From Paenibacillus hamazuiensis (GTDB lineage Bacteria; Bacillota; Bacilli; Paenibacillales; NBRC-103111): a DNA stretch of 64,000 bases. Both the position numbers and the translations under genes were made by a program. The stretch spans positions 7,665,501 through 7,729,500 of the forward strand of contig NZ_JALRMO010000001.1 of NCBI RefSeq assembly GCF_023276405.1, in the 5' to 3' direction. Shown piece by piece: positions 35,743 through 44,564 of the stretch. Each line of letters begins with the position of its first letter. Position 1 is the first letter of the stretch. The notes beneath the pieces are model-generated. The model was not told the origin of the DNA, did not search any database, and saw only the letters and a list, made by a program, of their open reading frames with translations.

Positions 35743-36744
35743 ATGAAAACAGCCCGCATGCTGATCTTGCTGCTGCTCGTTTTTGCCATAACGGCCTGCG
35801 GCTCGACACAAGCGACCGGCGGAACCGCAAAGGGAGGAGCGGCAGCCGATACCGCAAAGCCGCAGGAGCCCGCCGCACCTGCTGCCGGTGACGGTGAAAA
35901 GTCGATTAAACACGCGATGGGCACGATTACGCTGAAGAAAAAACCGGAACGCGTCGTCGTGCTGTTCAACGGCATGGTCGACATTTCCGCAGCTCTCGGA
36001 GTAAAACCGGTGGGAGCGGTGGAATCGTGGGACCAGAAGCCGTGGTATAACTATTTGCGCGCACAGATGGATGGGGTCAAAAATCTGGGCGATGAGAATC
36101 AGCCGAACATGGAAGCGATCATCGCCCTCAAACCGGACCTGATCATCGGAACCAAAACGCGGCACGAAAAAATATATCCGCAGTTAAACAACATCGCTCC
36201 TACGCTGATCACCGAAGAGGTGTTCAACTGGAAGGAGAATATGAAGCTCAGCTCCGCGGCGCTATACAAGGAAAAAGAAGCGGAGCAATGGATAAGCGAT
36301 TGGGATAAGCGGGTCGCCGAATTTAAACAGAAGCTCGGGGACCGCTTGAAAAATACCGAGGTTTCGCTCATACGTTTCGAGAAGGACGGCAGCTCCCGGG
36401 TCTATATCACCGGCTTTGCCGGCACGATCTTCAAAGAGCTTGGCTTATCGCGTCCGAAAGCCCAGCAGGCGGAAGGCAAGGCGGTTGTCAACCTGACCTC
36501 CAAGGAGCAGATGTCCCAGCTCGACGGGGATTACATATTTGATGTCACGTACATGACCCCCGAGGATCAAAGTGCCAAGAAATCGCAGTCCGAATGGACC
36601 AAGCATCCGCTTTGGAAAAACCTGAAGGGTGTGAAGTCGGGCAAATATTTCGAGGTGGATGCGGTCACCTGGAATTTGAGCGGCGGTGCGATAGCCGCCA
36701 AAAGCATGCTGGAGGATCTTTACAAATATTTCGAGATCAAGTAA
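35743..36744 (+). CDS. iron-siderophore ABC transporter substrate-binding lipoprotein
   Basis: A 333-residue lipoprotein with the lipobox ITAC (Cys about 19) and an Ala/Gly-rich linker to about residue 60. The mature part is a TroA-fold binding protein: ERVVVLFNGMVDISAALGVKPVGA, the LGDENQPNMEAIIALKPDLIIG block and APTLI. It captures ferric siderophore outside the membrane and passes it to the two FecCD permeases downstream. AAGGAGG lies ten bases before the ATG at 35743. The Fur box at its promoter supports iron control. The exact siderophore is unknown. Confidence 0.92.
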   Translation: MKTARMLILLLLVFAITACGSTQATGGTAKGGAAADTAKPQEPAAPAAGDGEKSIKHAMGTITLKKKPERVVVLFNGMVDISAALGVKPVGAVESWDQKPWYNYLRAQMDGVKNLGDENQPNMEAIIALKPDLIIGTKTRHEKIYPQLNNIAPTLITEEVFNWKENMKLSSAALYKEKEAEQWISDWDKRVAEFKQKLGDRLKNTEVSLIRFEKDGSSRVYITGFAGTIFKELGLSRPKAQQAEGKAVVNLTSKEQMSQLDGDYIFDVTYMTPEDQSAKKSQSEWTKHPLWKNLKGVKSGKYFEVDAVTWNLSGGAIAAKSMLEDLYKYFEIK

Positions 36745-36774
36745 GATGACGGTCCTTCCGTTACGAAATTGCCG

Positions 36775-36801
36775 AATGAATGAGCTTCAGGCTCATTCAT
36801 T
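36775..36801 (+). promoter_or_regulatory. intergenic stem-loop between binding protein and permease genes
   Basis: AATGAATGAGC and GCTCATTCATT pair perfectly around TTCAG, without a T-run. It may protect the upstream mRNA and raise binding-protein levels over the permeases. It also argues against permease starts upstream of 36802. Confidence 0.65.
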
Positions 36802-36827
36802 TGCGCATTATGGGGTGTTTTAAGAAA

Positions 36828-37835
36828 ATGCCGATGGAATCGAATATATGGAAGGCTGCCGGACTGCTGGCCGGATGTGCGGTGCTGCTGCTGTGCATGG
36901 GGGCGAGCCTGCTTTTCGGAGCGGTTCATTACAGCTGGACGGACGTTTGGAACGCAGCCTTTCATTACGATGAAAATGACGGCGGGCAAATGATGATTCG
37001 TACCGCGCGTATGCCCAGAGCATTTATCGCCGCGGCAATTGGAGCAAGCTTGGCGATTGCAGGCGCTATCATGCAGACGTTGACCCGCAACCCGCTCGCT
37101 TCGCCGAGTGTGCTCGGCATCAATGCCGGGGCGAGTTTTGTCGTTGTGCTGGCGGCGGTTACGTTTTCGGTGTCGCGAATGGAGGCGCTCATGTGGCTGG
37201 CTTTCGCAGGGGCCGCATTAGGGGCCGTGATCGTGTATCTGCTTGGCTCCGCCGGGCGGGACGGACTGACTCCGTTAAAAATGGTGCTGGCGGGGACCGC
37301 GCTGACCGCGCTGTTTTCCTCCTTCACGCAAGGAATTCTTGCGGTCAATAAGCAAAGTCTCGGCACGGTGCTGTACTGGCTTACGGGTACGGTTGCCGGC
37401 CGTTCTCCCGAGACTCTGACGGCCGTTCTGCCGTATTTGACCGTATGCTGGATTGCCGCCTGGTTCATCTCCCGCGAGCTGAACGTTTTGTCGATGGGAG
37501 AGGAGGCCGCGAAAGGGCTCGGGCAAAAAACAGCCGCGCTCAAGCTTGCGGCGGGCCTCATTGTCGTCGTGCTGGCAGGCGGATCGGTATCCGTGGCGGG
37601 TCCGATCGGCTTCATCGGCATCGTCATCCCGCATATCTCCAGGTTTTTCGCGGGAATCGACCATCGCTGGATCATCCCGTATTGCGCGGTGTTCGGCGCC
37701 GTTCTTCTCGTTGCGGCCGATCTGGCCGCCAGGTTCATCATGATCCCCGAGGAGGTGCCGGTCGGCGTCATGACCGCGATGATCGGCGTTCCGTTTTTCA
37801 TCTTCATCGCGCGAAAGGGGCTTGCCAAATCGTGA
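36828..37835 (+). CDS. FecCD-family iron-siderophore permease
   Basis: About 335 residues with some ten membrane helices, BtuC/FecCD type. RTARMPRAFIAAAIGASLAIAG and the QTLTRNPLASPSVLGINAGA block are family signatures, and GPIGFIGIVIPHISRF is the segment that docks the ATPase. The start is uncertain; ATG 36828 lies ten bases after GGGGTG, and ATG 36810 and 36834 are alternatives. Its stop overlaps the start of the second permease. Confidence 0.92.
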   Translation: MPMESNIWKAAGLLAGCAVLLLCMGASLLFGAVHYSWTDVWNAAFHYDENDGGQMMIRTARMPRAFIAAAIGASLAIAGAIMQTLTRNPLASPSVLGINAGASFVVVLAAVTFSVSRMEALMWLAFAGAALGAVIVYLLGSAGRDGLTPLKMVLAGTALTALFSSFTQGILAVNKQSLGTVLYWLTGTVAGRSPETLTAVLPYLTVCWIAAWFISRELNVLSMGEEAAKGLGQKTAALKLAAGLIVVVLAGGSVSVAGPIGFIGIVIPHISRFFAGIDHRWIIPYCAVFGAVLLVAADLAARFIMIPEEVPVGVMTAMIGVPFFIFIARKGLAKS

Positions 37836-38875
37836 ATTCCCATATCCCTTTGCGTTTCAAACATCGCCGGTTTTCCATACTGATTCATAAAAAAACCGCT
37901 GCGCTTTCACTCGTTTTGCTCATTGCGTGCGCGCTGGCGGCCATTGTGAGCATAGGGCTCGGCGAGATGGCGATCTCCCCTTCGGATGTGATCCGAGGAA
38001 TGTTGGGGGGCGGCGAGGAAGCGCACAGGATGGTGATCCAGCAGCTGCGTCTCCCCCGCATCCTGACCGCTCTTTTGGCAGGCGCTTCGCTCGCCGCCTC
38101 TGGGGCGATCCTCCAGGCCATGATCCGAAATCCGCTTGCATCGCCGGACATAGTGGGAGTTACGGGCGGAGCTTCCGTGGCGGCCGTCAGCTTTCTCACG
38201 TTTTTTGCCGGCCAGTTCAGCATCCGGTGGCTGCCGGTGGCGGCGATGTGCGGTGCCGTTGCGGTTTCCGCCATTTTGTACTCGCTTGCCTGGAAAAAAG
38301 GAATTACTCCCATTCGCCTTGTGCTCGTCGGCATCGGGATGTCGTCTTTGACCTCGGCGGCCACGACGATGATGATCGTGTTTCATCCCAAAAACGACGC
38401 AGGCCAGGCGTACTTATGGCTGACAGGCTCCGTATACGCCGCCAATTGGGAAAACGTGCTGTCGATTTTGCCGTGGTGCATCGTTCTTTTGCCTTTGGCG
38501 TTTCTGCTATCCCGCCATGTCAATATCGGCCAGCTCGGCGACGATGTCGCGGCGGGAGCGGGGAGCTCCGTGGAGCTTAGCCGGCTGCTTCTGCTGCTTC
38601 TCAGCGTCGCGCTCGCAGGAGCGGCGGTGTCCGTGGCCGGAGGCGTCGGCTTTATCGGGCTCATTGCGCCGCATATGGCACGCAAGCTCGTCGGTTCGAG
38701 CTTCGAGAACATGCTCCCGATCGCGGTCCTGCTCGGGGGCTTGATCGTGATGCTCGCCGATCTTGCCGGAAGAACCTTGTTCCTGCCGCTTGACGTGCCG
38801 GTCGGGGTGTTTACCTCTGCGGTGGGGGCGCCATTTTTCATCTATTTGCTGTATACGAAGCGAAATTCAAACTGA
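37832..38875 (+). CDS. FecCD-family iron-siderophore permease, second subunit
   Basis: A 347-residue permease homologous to the first. RLPRILTALLAGASLAASGAIL, the QAMIRNPLASPDIVGVTGG block and GVGFIGLIAPHMARKLVG are present. It starts at GTG 37832, overlapping the previous stop, with AAAGGGG upstream; longer frames beginning further upstream lie inside the first permease gene. No ATPase gene follows, so a shared ATPase encoded elsewhere, as YusV serves several B. subtilis importers, is expected. Confidence 0.92.
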   Translation: MNSHIPLRFKHRRFSILIHKKTAALSLVLLIACALAAIVSIGLGEMAISPSDVIRGMLGGGEEAHRMVIQQLRLPRILTALLAGASLAASGAILQAMIRNPLASPDIVGVTGGASVAAVSFLTFFAGQFSIRWLPVAAMCGAVAVSAILYSLAWKKGITPIRLVLVGIGMSSLTSAATTMMIVFHPKNDAGQAYLWLTGSVYAANWENVLSILPWCIVLLPLAFLLSRHVNIGQLGDDVAAGAGSSVELSRLLLLLLSVALAGAAVSVAGGVGFIGLIAPHMARKLVGSSFENMLPIAVLLGGLIVMLADLAGRTLFLPLDVPVGVFTSAVGAPFFIYLLYTKRNSN

Positions 38876-38894
38876 CGATTGGAGGTATATGCCG

Positions 38895-39467
38895 ATGACG
38901 CAGAAGATTGTATCCGCTGCTCCCGTTGCGGAGCTGATTAAGGAAAGGAGATCCGTCCGGGTATTCAAAAAAGATCCGGTATCCGCGGAGCTGCTGACGG
39001 AATTGCTCAATGTGGCGATTTGGGCTCCCAACCACGGCAACAGGCAGCCGTGGAGGTTTGTGCTCTATACCGGGGAAGGACGGAAAGGGCTGGCAGAGGC
39101 GATGCTCGAAACCTATTCGGCCGAAGAAAAGGAAAAATACGGCTTCAAGAAAAAGATGGCCTTCGAGGCCGTGCCGGCTCATCTCATCGTAATTCTGAAG
39201 GAAGATCCCCGGCAGAAAGTATGGGACGAGGATTACGCGGCGGCATGCTGCCTGATTCAAAATTTCCAGCTGGCGGCCTGGGAACGGGGACTGGGCGTCG
39301 TATGGAAAACGAACCATTTCGGCTACGATCCCGGCTTCCGTTCGGCGGTCGGGGTTCGGCCGGGAGAGAAAATTGTCGGCGTTCTGCAAATCGGTTACCC
39401 CGAGATTATTCCGCCCAAACAACCGCGCATTCCTGCCGAACAATTGCTGACCGTGGTCGATTCCTGA
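38895..39467 (+). CDS. nitroreductase-family flavoprotein
   Basis: A 190-residue FMN-dependent oxidoreductase. KERRSVRVFKKDPVS and NVAIWAPNHGNRQPWRFVLY form the flavin-binding start, and the C-terminal GVLQIGYPEIIPPKQPR is typical. It follows the permease gene after 19 bases and probably belongs to the iron operon. Reduction of ferric siderophore or a related electron-transfer step is an attractive role, but only the position supports it. The ATG at 38895 is nine bases after GGAGG. Confidence 0.88.
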   Translation: MTQKIVSAAPVAELIKERRSVRVFKKDPVSAELLTELLNVAIWAPNHGNRQPWRFVLYTGEGRKGLAEAMLETYSAEEKEKYGFKKKMAFEAVPAHLIVILKEDPRQKVWDEDYAAACCLIQNFQLAAWERGLGVVWKTNHFGYDPGFRSAVGVRPGEKIVGVLQIGYPEIIPPKQPRIPAEQLLTVVDS

Positions 39468-39500
39468 GTGAACGTCAGCTGCCGCAATCAGCCCGATCCC

Positions 39501-39549
39501 TTTCCAAATGCAGCATCAAAGGTTATACTAATGGTGAGAATTGTTCTCA
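39501..39549 (+). promoter_or_regulatory. promoter with Fur-box-like palindrome of the AraC-type gene
   Basis: TTTCCA (39501-39506), 17 bases, TATACT (39524-39529). TGAGAATTGTTCTCA (39535-39549) is a 7-1-7 palindrome with one mismatch, placed over the start site. Confidence 0.65.
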
Positions 39550-39585
39550 ATGACAATGAGTGTATTTTGGAAGGTGAAGCTGGTT

Positions 39586-41166
39586 ATGCGGCCGGAATCG
39601 GGTGTCAGGTACCCCCTTATCGTTCTCTCATCCATACATAGACGCAGATTTTATAATAGCAGCCTGCTGCGATGGCGAAAGCTTCCCGGCGAGATGTTAT
39701 GTGTCGTGGTCCAGGGAAAAGGTCATCTTCGCCTCGATCATGAGGTTTTTCCGCTGCAGCCGGGGCAGCTTTTTGTTCTGAGGCCTTCCATGGACATCGA
39801 GGCGATGCTGGAGTCCGGCTGCGCCGAGTGCTACATTCTGGTGCTGCGCAGCGCCGCGATAACGAAGCGGAAAGGAAGCTGGAGCTGCGATAGCGCGGAA
39901 ACAAGCTCGGCATTGCCGCAGGGCAGCCTGCGCGTCAAGCTGCACAGGCCCATCCTCGAGCAGGTTCATCGGCTGCATAGAGACCGACTCCGGCGGCAAA
40001 ATGCCGCGGACGTTTTCGAATGGCAGCTTCATTTTCAAAGTTTGCTGCAGTTCCTGCTGTCTGCTCTGAAAGATCCGGGAAACCGGGATGAAGCGGACCA
40101 AGGCATTGACCGGAGCATCGGATATATGTACAAACATTTTCAGGAAAAAATCAAATTGGATACATTGGCGGACATAGCCGGGCTCACCCAAACCTCTTAT
40201 TCAAGAAGTTTCAAGAAAGCGAAGGGCGTTTCCCCCGTCGAATTTCTCAATAAGATCCGGATCGGCCACTCCAAAGCTTATCTGCAGCAAAGCGGCTCGA
40301 TCAAGGAGGTTTCCGGCCTGGTCGGTTTTGGCAACGAATTTTATTTCAGCCGAATGTTCAAACGGGAAACCGGGATGACACCCGCCCTTTATTTGCGCCG
40401 CAAAGAGCTGAAGGTTGCCGTCGCCACCTGCTTTCGGTACGGAGACAACCTGCGTTCCCTCGGAGTTCCGGTTTTGGCCGAGTGGAACGGATACTTTCAT
40501 ACGGAGCAAAGCGGGCCGGAGCAGGAACGTCATCTGCAGATCAAGCTGCACGAGATCGGGGAGGCGAAGCCGGATATCGTCTTGGCCGATTACAGGCACC
40601 TGCCTTTTTATGAGCAGCTGAAGCGCATCGCACCGACGGTCGTGCTCGATTTCACGATGGATTGGCGCAAAAACCACCGCAGAATCGCCGAATTGGTGGG
40701 AAGGGAGAAGGAGGCGGAGCATCATTTCGTTCAAATCGAGCAAAAAATCAAGCAAGCCCGCGATCTGCTGGCTCATACGATCGGGAGCCATTCGGTATCG
40801 GTGATGCGTTTGTACGATCGCAAGCTGCGGCTGCAAGGGGCGGGGGACCACCCCGTCAACGATCTGCTGTACGCGGAACTCGGCCTCAAGCCGGGAAGCG
40901 GCACACCGTTAAGCGAAAGGGTCAAGGACTACCAGTTGGACCACGTACCGTTCTTTGAAACGGACTATCTGTTTATTTACAAGTATCTTTCTGCCGCCGA
41001 TGAGGACCAAGTATTATCGAAACTGCAGACGGGTTCCTGGAGTAGTACGGGGGCGTTTCGCAACAGCCGCGTCCGCTTCGTTTCGAATTGGATCGGTTTG
41101 AGCTGGTCGCCGATCGGGCAGCATCGAATCATCGACGAACTGCTGCAAAGCGTGTCGGAGCGGTAA
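39586..41166 (+). CDS. AraC-family regulator fused to a siderophore-binding domain (Btr-like)
   Basis: A 526-residue protein. The N-terminal 130 residues resemble a cupin-type sensor (GHLRLDHEVFPLQPGQLFVL). Two helix-turn-helix motifs follow at about 170-270 (LDTLADIAGLTQTSYSRSFKK and the VGFGNEFYFSRMFKRETGMTP region). From about 275 to the end there is a TroA-like substrate-binding domain (GEAKPDIVLADYRHLP). The same order is found in B. subtilis Btr (YbbB), which binds ferric bacillibactin and activates feuABC. By analogy it should sense the imported siderophore and activate the adjacent importer. The ATG at 39586 follows GGAAGGTGAAG. Confidence 0.88.
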   Translation: MRPESGVRYPLIVLSSIHRRRFYNSSLLRWRKLPGEMLCVVVQGKGHLRLDHEVFPLQPGQLFVLRPSMDIEAMLESGCAECYILVLRSAAITKRKGSWSCDSAETSSALPQGSLRVKLHRPILEQVHRLHRDRLRRQNAADVFEWQLHFQSLLQFLLSALKDPGNRDEADQGIDRSIGYMYKHFQEKIKLDTLADIAGLTQTSYSRSFKKAKGVSPVEFLNKIRIGHSKAYLQQSGSIKEVSGLVGFGNEFYFSRMFKRETGMTPALYLRRKELKVAVATCFRYGDNLRSLGVPVLAEWNGYFHTEQSGPEQERHLQIKLHEIGEAKPDIVLADYRHLPFYEQLKRIAPTVVLDFTMDWRKNHRRIAELVGREKEAEHHFVQIEQKIKQARDLLAHTIGSHSVSVMRLYDRKLRLQGAGDHPVNDLLYAELGLKPGSGTPLSERVKDYQLDHVPFFETDYLFIYKYLSAADEDQVLSKLQTGSWSSTGAFRNSRVRFVSNWIGLSWSPIGQHRIIDELLQSVSER

Positions 41167-41172
41167 GCGAGG

Positions 41173-41691
41173 TTAAGGGAGAGCACGGTGTCCGTGAGGC
41201 TCCTCGGCTATGAACCGGTAAAACCGGACGGTGGCCGACTGGGAAAACAGATAGATACAGAAGGAATACCAGTAGCTGTAAGAATCTTTATAACGAAATA
41301 CTCCCGCCCAATGGCATAACCACTCGAAACCCAGCGCCGAAAATGACCATAGCACGATGTAGCCGACCGTTTTCAGCCCTTTCAATTGAAGCCGGTCGTA
41401 GAAATAGATAAAGAAATATGCCGCCGGACCGTACAGCAGGTAAGCGACAAAATCCATGATCGTATAAGCGGGGCCGTCCATAATGTCATACAGGTCAAAA
41501 ATATGGCCGCCAATGGAGTTGTCCATGATGCACGCCACCGTAGAGCTGAACATAAAGAGCAGGAATGTGACGGACGAGGGAAACCTTTTGGGCAGGAGGA
41601 AGACGATGGTATATGCGGCGGCAATACAACCGAGGATAAACCAATCGTTGAGATCGAACGCCCCTTCATCCAAGGGCATGTAGTTTGTCAT
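41173..41691 (-). CDS. CBO0543-like multi-pass membrane protein (pair 1, second gene)
   Basis: A 172-residue protein with five predicted helices. Conserved features shared with its paralogue at 45691-46194 are N(D/E)WFIL at the start, FLPKRF after helix 1, the YGPAAYFFIYFYDR region and the aromatic (F/Y)RF end. The family is frequent in Bacillales and has no assigned function. It overlaps the upstream partner by four bases (ATGA). It converges on the Btr-like gene, 7 bases from its stop. Confidence 0.75.
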   Translation of the reverse strand: MTNYMPLDEGAFDLNDWFILGCIAAAYTIVFLLPKRFPSSVTFLLFMFSSTVACIMDNSIGGHIFDLYDIMDGPAYTIMDFVAYLLYGPAAYFFIYFYDRLQLKGLKTVGYIVLWSFSALGFEWLCHWAGVFRYKDSYSYWYSFCIYLFSQSATVRFYRFIAEEPHGHRALP

Positions 41692-42152
41692 CGGCCGGCA
41701 CACATCCTTTTGAAGCATTTTAAAGCGATAAAGGCGGCGATCAGCAGAAGCAGTCGGTAGCCGAGAAGAGCAATCATCAGTCCGGTTCCGTCGTAGGTGA
41801 TGATTTTCAAATATCGTGTGAGAAGCTCCAGGCCAAGTAGAAGACAGCATGACAAAAGCAATACGGATGCCTTTTTGGCGGCGAAGCCGGCAAGGGGATA
41901 AGCCGTTACGGCTATCGCGACGATCAAGGGATAAATCAGGCTTTGCAGCAGCGAGAAAGAAACGTACAATAGCGGTTCTTCGGACATTTTAAACCATTTA
42001 AACGTTTCGCCGGCCAAGTAATACAGGTTCGTATTCAGAAAATCGATAAACAGGAAAACAAACGCGAGATGCCGGGGCGAAGCCGTTTTGGCGGTGTGGA
42101 GGAAAATCCCCGCGAACAGCCACGTGAAAAAAATATGCAGAGAGATGACCAT
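41688..42152 (-). CDS. small multi-pass membrane protein (pair 1, first gene)
   Basis: A 154-residue, very hydrophobic protein with four or five helices, starting at the ATG (42152) that follows GAGGAATTAAA. It has LLSCCLLLGLELLTRYLKI and a short basic C-terminus KCFKRM. It is coupled by a four-base overlap to the CBO0543-like gene, exactly as in the second pair at 45.7-46.7 kb. Function unknown; the repeated pairing suggests a two-component membrane complex. Confidence 0.7.
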   Translation of the reverse strand: MVISLHIFFTWLFAGIFLHTAKTASPRHLAFVFLFIDFLNTNLYYLAGETFKWFKMSEEPLLYVSFSLLQSLIYPLIVAIAVTAYPLAGFAAKKASVLLLSCCLLLGLELLTRYLKIITYDGTGLMIALLGYRLLLLIAAFIALKCFKRMCAGR

Positions 42153-42323
42153 TTTAATTCCTCGCATGAATATCCGGTTCTCCTTAGTATGGGGGAAAAG
42201 GAAAATGTTATGCGTTCCCGGTTCTCGGTTCTTCGGCATATGCCGCCCTGCGGGCGTTGAAAGATCGCCTCGCCTGTGATAGCTTCATAATGAGGACGGA
42301 CAAACGCGTCCCGGAAGCGAGGA

Positions 42324-44387
42324 ATGATCATATTGCCCAGCTCGTATATCGATCAAAAATCAGGGGTATTCCCGTCGGTCTGTTCACTGGATTGCCCGGA
42401 CCAATGCGGGTTGTTGATTCATAAAGAAGCGGGGAAAATCGTCAAGATCGAAGGGGATCCGGCACATCCGGTAACGCAAGGGGCGATTTGCGGCAAAGTC
42501 CGCCACATGGCGGAACGCATCTACGACCCGAAGCGGCTGCGCACTCCGCTGAAGCGCGCCGGTGCGAAGGGGGAAGGCCGCTTCGCCCCGATTTCCTGGG
42601 AGGAGGCCGTGGATACGATCACCTCCCGGTGGAAGCGGATCATTGCCGAGGAGGGGAGCGAGGCGATACTTCCCTACAGCTTTTACGGCAATATGGGACG
42701 GATCGGGACGGAAGGGATGGACCGGCGTTTTTTTCACCGTTTGGGAGCAAGCCGGCTGCTGTACACGATCTGCGAAGCGGCGGGAACGGAAGGCTACCGC
42801 TATACGATGGGCGGCAGCTACGGGACCGACCCGGAGGATACCGTACAGGCGAAGCTGATCGTCATGTGGGGGATCAATGCGGTAAGCACCAACATGCATC
42901 AGGTCGCGCTCGCGGAAAAAGCCCGGAAAAACGGCGCCCAAATCGTCGTCATCGACGTTCATAAAAACAGAACCGGCCGCTGGGCCGACTGGTTCATTCC
43001 GATCAGGCCCGGCACGGATGCGGCGCTGGCGCTCGGCATCATGCACATCCTGTTCGCGGAAGGCATGACGGACGAAGATTTCCTCCGCGAGTACACCGTT
43101 GGGCATGAGGAGCTGCGCCGCCATGTCCGGCAGTACGAGCCGGCGGTCGTTTCGTCCATCACGAGTGTTCCCGTGGACGATATTTACCGGCTGGCCCGGA
43201 TGTACGGACAGACAACTCCGTCGTTTATCCGGATTGGCAATGGCCCGCAGCACCACGATAACGGCGGGATGTGCATCCGCACGATCGCGTGTTTGCCGGC
43301 GCTGACCGGCCAGTGGCTGCACAAAGGCGGCGGCGCGATCAAGGGCAACGGCGCCTACCTGAACCATAACGTGACGGCGCTGCAGCGGCCGGATTTGCTG
43401 AAGAAGAAGACGCGGCATGTGAACATGAACCGGCTCGGCGACGCTTTGCTGGAACTTACGCCGCCCGTTCGCTCGCTGTACGTGTACAACTCGAATCCCG
43501 CCGTCGTGGCGCCGAACGCGGGCAAGGTGAGGCAGGGGCTGGCTCGGGAAGATTTGTTTACCGTCGTGCACGATTTGTTTCTGACGGAGACGGCGGCTTA
43601 TGCGGACATCGTGCTGCCGGCGACATCGTCTTTTGAAAATACGGACTTTTACCGTTCTTATTGGCATCATTACATCCAAATCCAGCAGCCGGTTATCGAG
43701 CCGTACGCGGAAAGCAAGTCGAATGTCGACGTTTTCCGTCTGCTTGCGGCGGGCATGGGCTTTGACGATGCGGCCTTCCGCGATTCCGAGGAAGAGATGA
43801 TCCGGCAGGCGCTGGATAACCCGCATAATCCGTACCTGGACGGATTGACCTACGACGAGCTGGCGGAAAAGCAGTTCGTCAAAGCGAAGGTGCAGCCGCT
43901 GTTTCCGGGCAAGCTGCGGACCCCGAGCGGAAAAATCGAGCTGTATTCAAAGGCGATGGAGCTGAAAGGGCTTCCTCCTCTGCCGACATACACACCTCTG
44001 GTAAATGACGGCGATTTGCCTTTCCTGTTCATTCCCGGCCCGAACCACAGCTTTCTTAATTCGACGTTCGCACATAACGACAGGCACATAGCCATGGAGA
44101 AAACGCTCAAGCTGCATATGAACGCAGCCGATGCGGCCGGGTTAGGCATTGCGAGCGGCGATAAGGTTCGCGTTTGGAACGGACGCGGCGAATGCGAGCT
44201 GACCGCGGCGGTCGGGGAAGACGTTTTGCCCGGCGTCGTCGTCAGCCAGGGGCTGTGGGCGGACGCGCCCGGAGCCAAAAACCTGGTGAATGCGCTGACG
44301 CCGGACCGGATCGCCGATATGGGCGGCGGCGCCGTGTTTTTCTCGGGGCGCGTGCAGTTGGAGAAAGCGGGCGAAGCCGCCGAGTGA
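42324..44387 (+). CDS. molybdopterin-dependent oxidoreductase (formate dehydrogenase-like)
   Basis: A 687-residue member of the DMSO reductase superfamily. The N-terminal CSLDCPDQCGLLIH with a later AICGK gives the four cysteines of a 4Fe-4S cluster. MoCo-binding blocks follow (GRIGTEGMDRRFFHRLG, LIVMWGINAVSTNMHQV, IRIGNGPQHHDNGGMCIR), and the C-terminal dinucleotide domain contains PGPNHSFLNSTFAHNDRH. There is no Tat signal, so it is cytoplasmic. The position of the Mo-ligating residue near NMGRIGTEG could not be settled, so the substrate is open. ATG 42324 abuts GCGAGGA; TTG 42333 has better spacing. Confidence 0.88.
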   Translation: MIILPSSYIDQKSGVFPSVCSLDCPDQCGLLIHKEAGKIVKIEGDPAHPVTQGAICGKVRHMAERIYDPKRLRTPLKRAGAKGEGRFAPISWEEAVDTITSRWKRIIAEEGSEAILPYSFYGNMGRIGTEGMDRRFFHRLGASRLLYTICEAAGTEGYRYTMGGSYGTDPEDTVQAKLIVMWGINAVSTNMHQVALAEKARKNGAQIVVIDVHKNRTGRWADWFIPIRPGTDAALALGIMHILFAEGMTDEDFLREYTVGHEELRRHVRQYEPAVVSSITSVPVDDIYRLARMYGQTTPSFIRIGNGPQHHDNGGMCIRTIACLPALTGQWLHKGGGAIKGNGAYLNHNVTALQRPDLLKKKTRHVNMNRLGDALLELTPPVRSLYVYNSNPAVVAPNAGKVRQGLAREDLFTVVHDLFLTETAAYADIVLPATSSFENTDFYRSYWHHYIQIQQPVIEPYAESKSNVDVFRLLAAGMGFDDAAFRDSEEEMIRQALDNPHNPYLDGLTYDELAEKQFVKAKVQPLFPGKLRTPSGKIELYSKAMELKGLPPLPTYTPLVNDGDLPFLFIPGPNHSFLNSTFAHNDRHIAMEKTLKLHMNAADAAGLGIASGDKVRVWNGRGECELTAAVGEDVLPGVVVSQGLWADAPGAKNLVNALTPDRIADMGGGAVFFSGRVQLEKAGEAAE

Positions 44388-44465
44388 ACGCGAAACGGCC
44401 GGACCAAGAGCCTATTGTGCGGTGTGGCGGGACATAGAGCCCGCTAAAGATGTGCGCACCAAAAA

Positions 44466-44513
44466 GAAAGCTTTACCGTTCCCTTGGCGATAAGGGGCGG
44501 TAAAGCTTTTTTT
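44466..44513. terminator. strong bidirectional terminator
   Basis: AAAGCTTTACCG and CGGTAAAGCTTT form a 12-bp stem with T-runs on both strands, between two convergent genes. Confidence 0.9.
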
Positions 44514-44564
44514 CATGTCATTACGTGCAGCTAATTTTGAGGATATTGGGGGGGGTTGTTCGGT

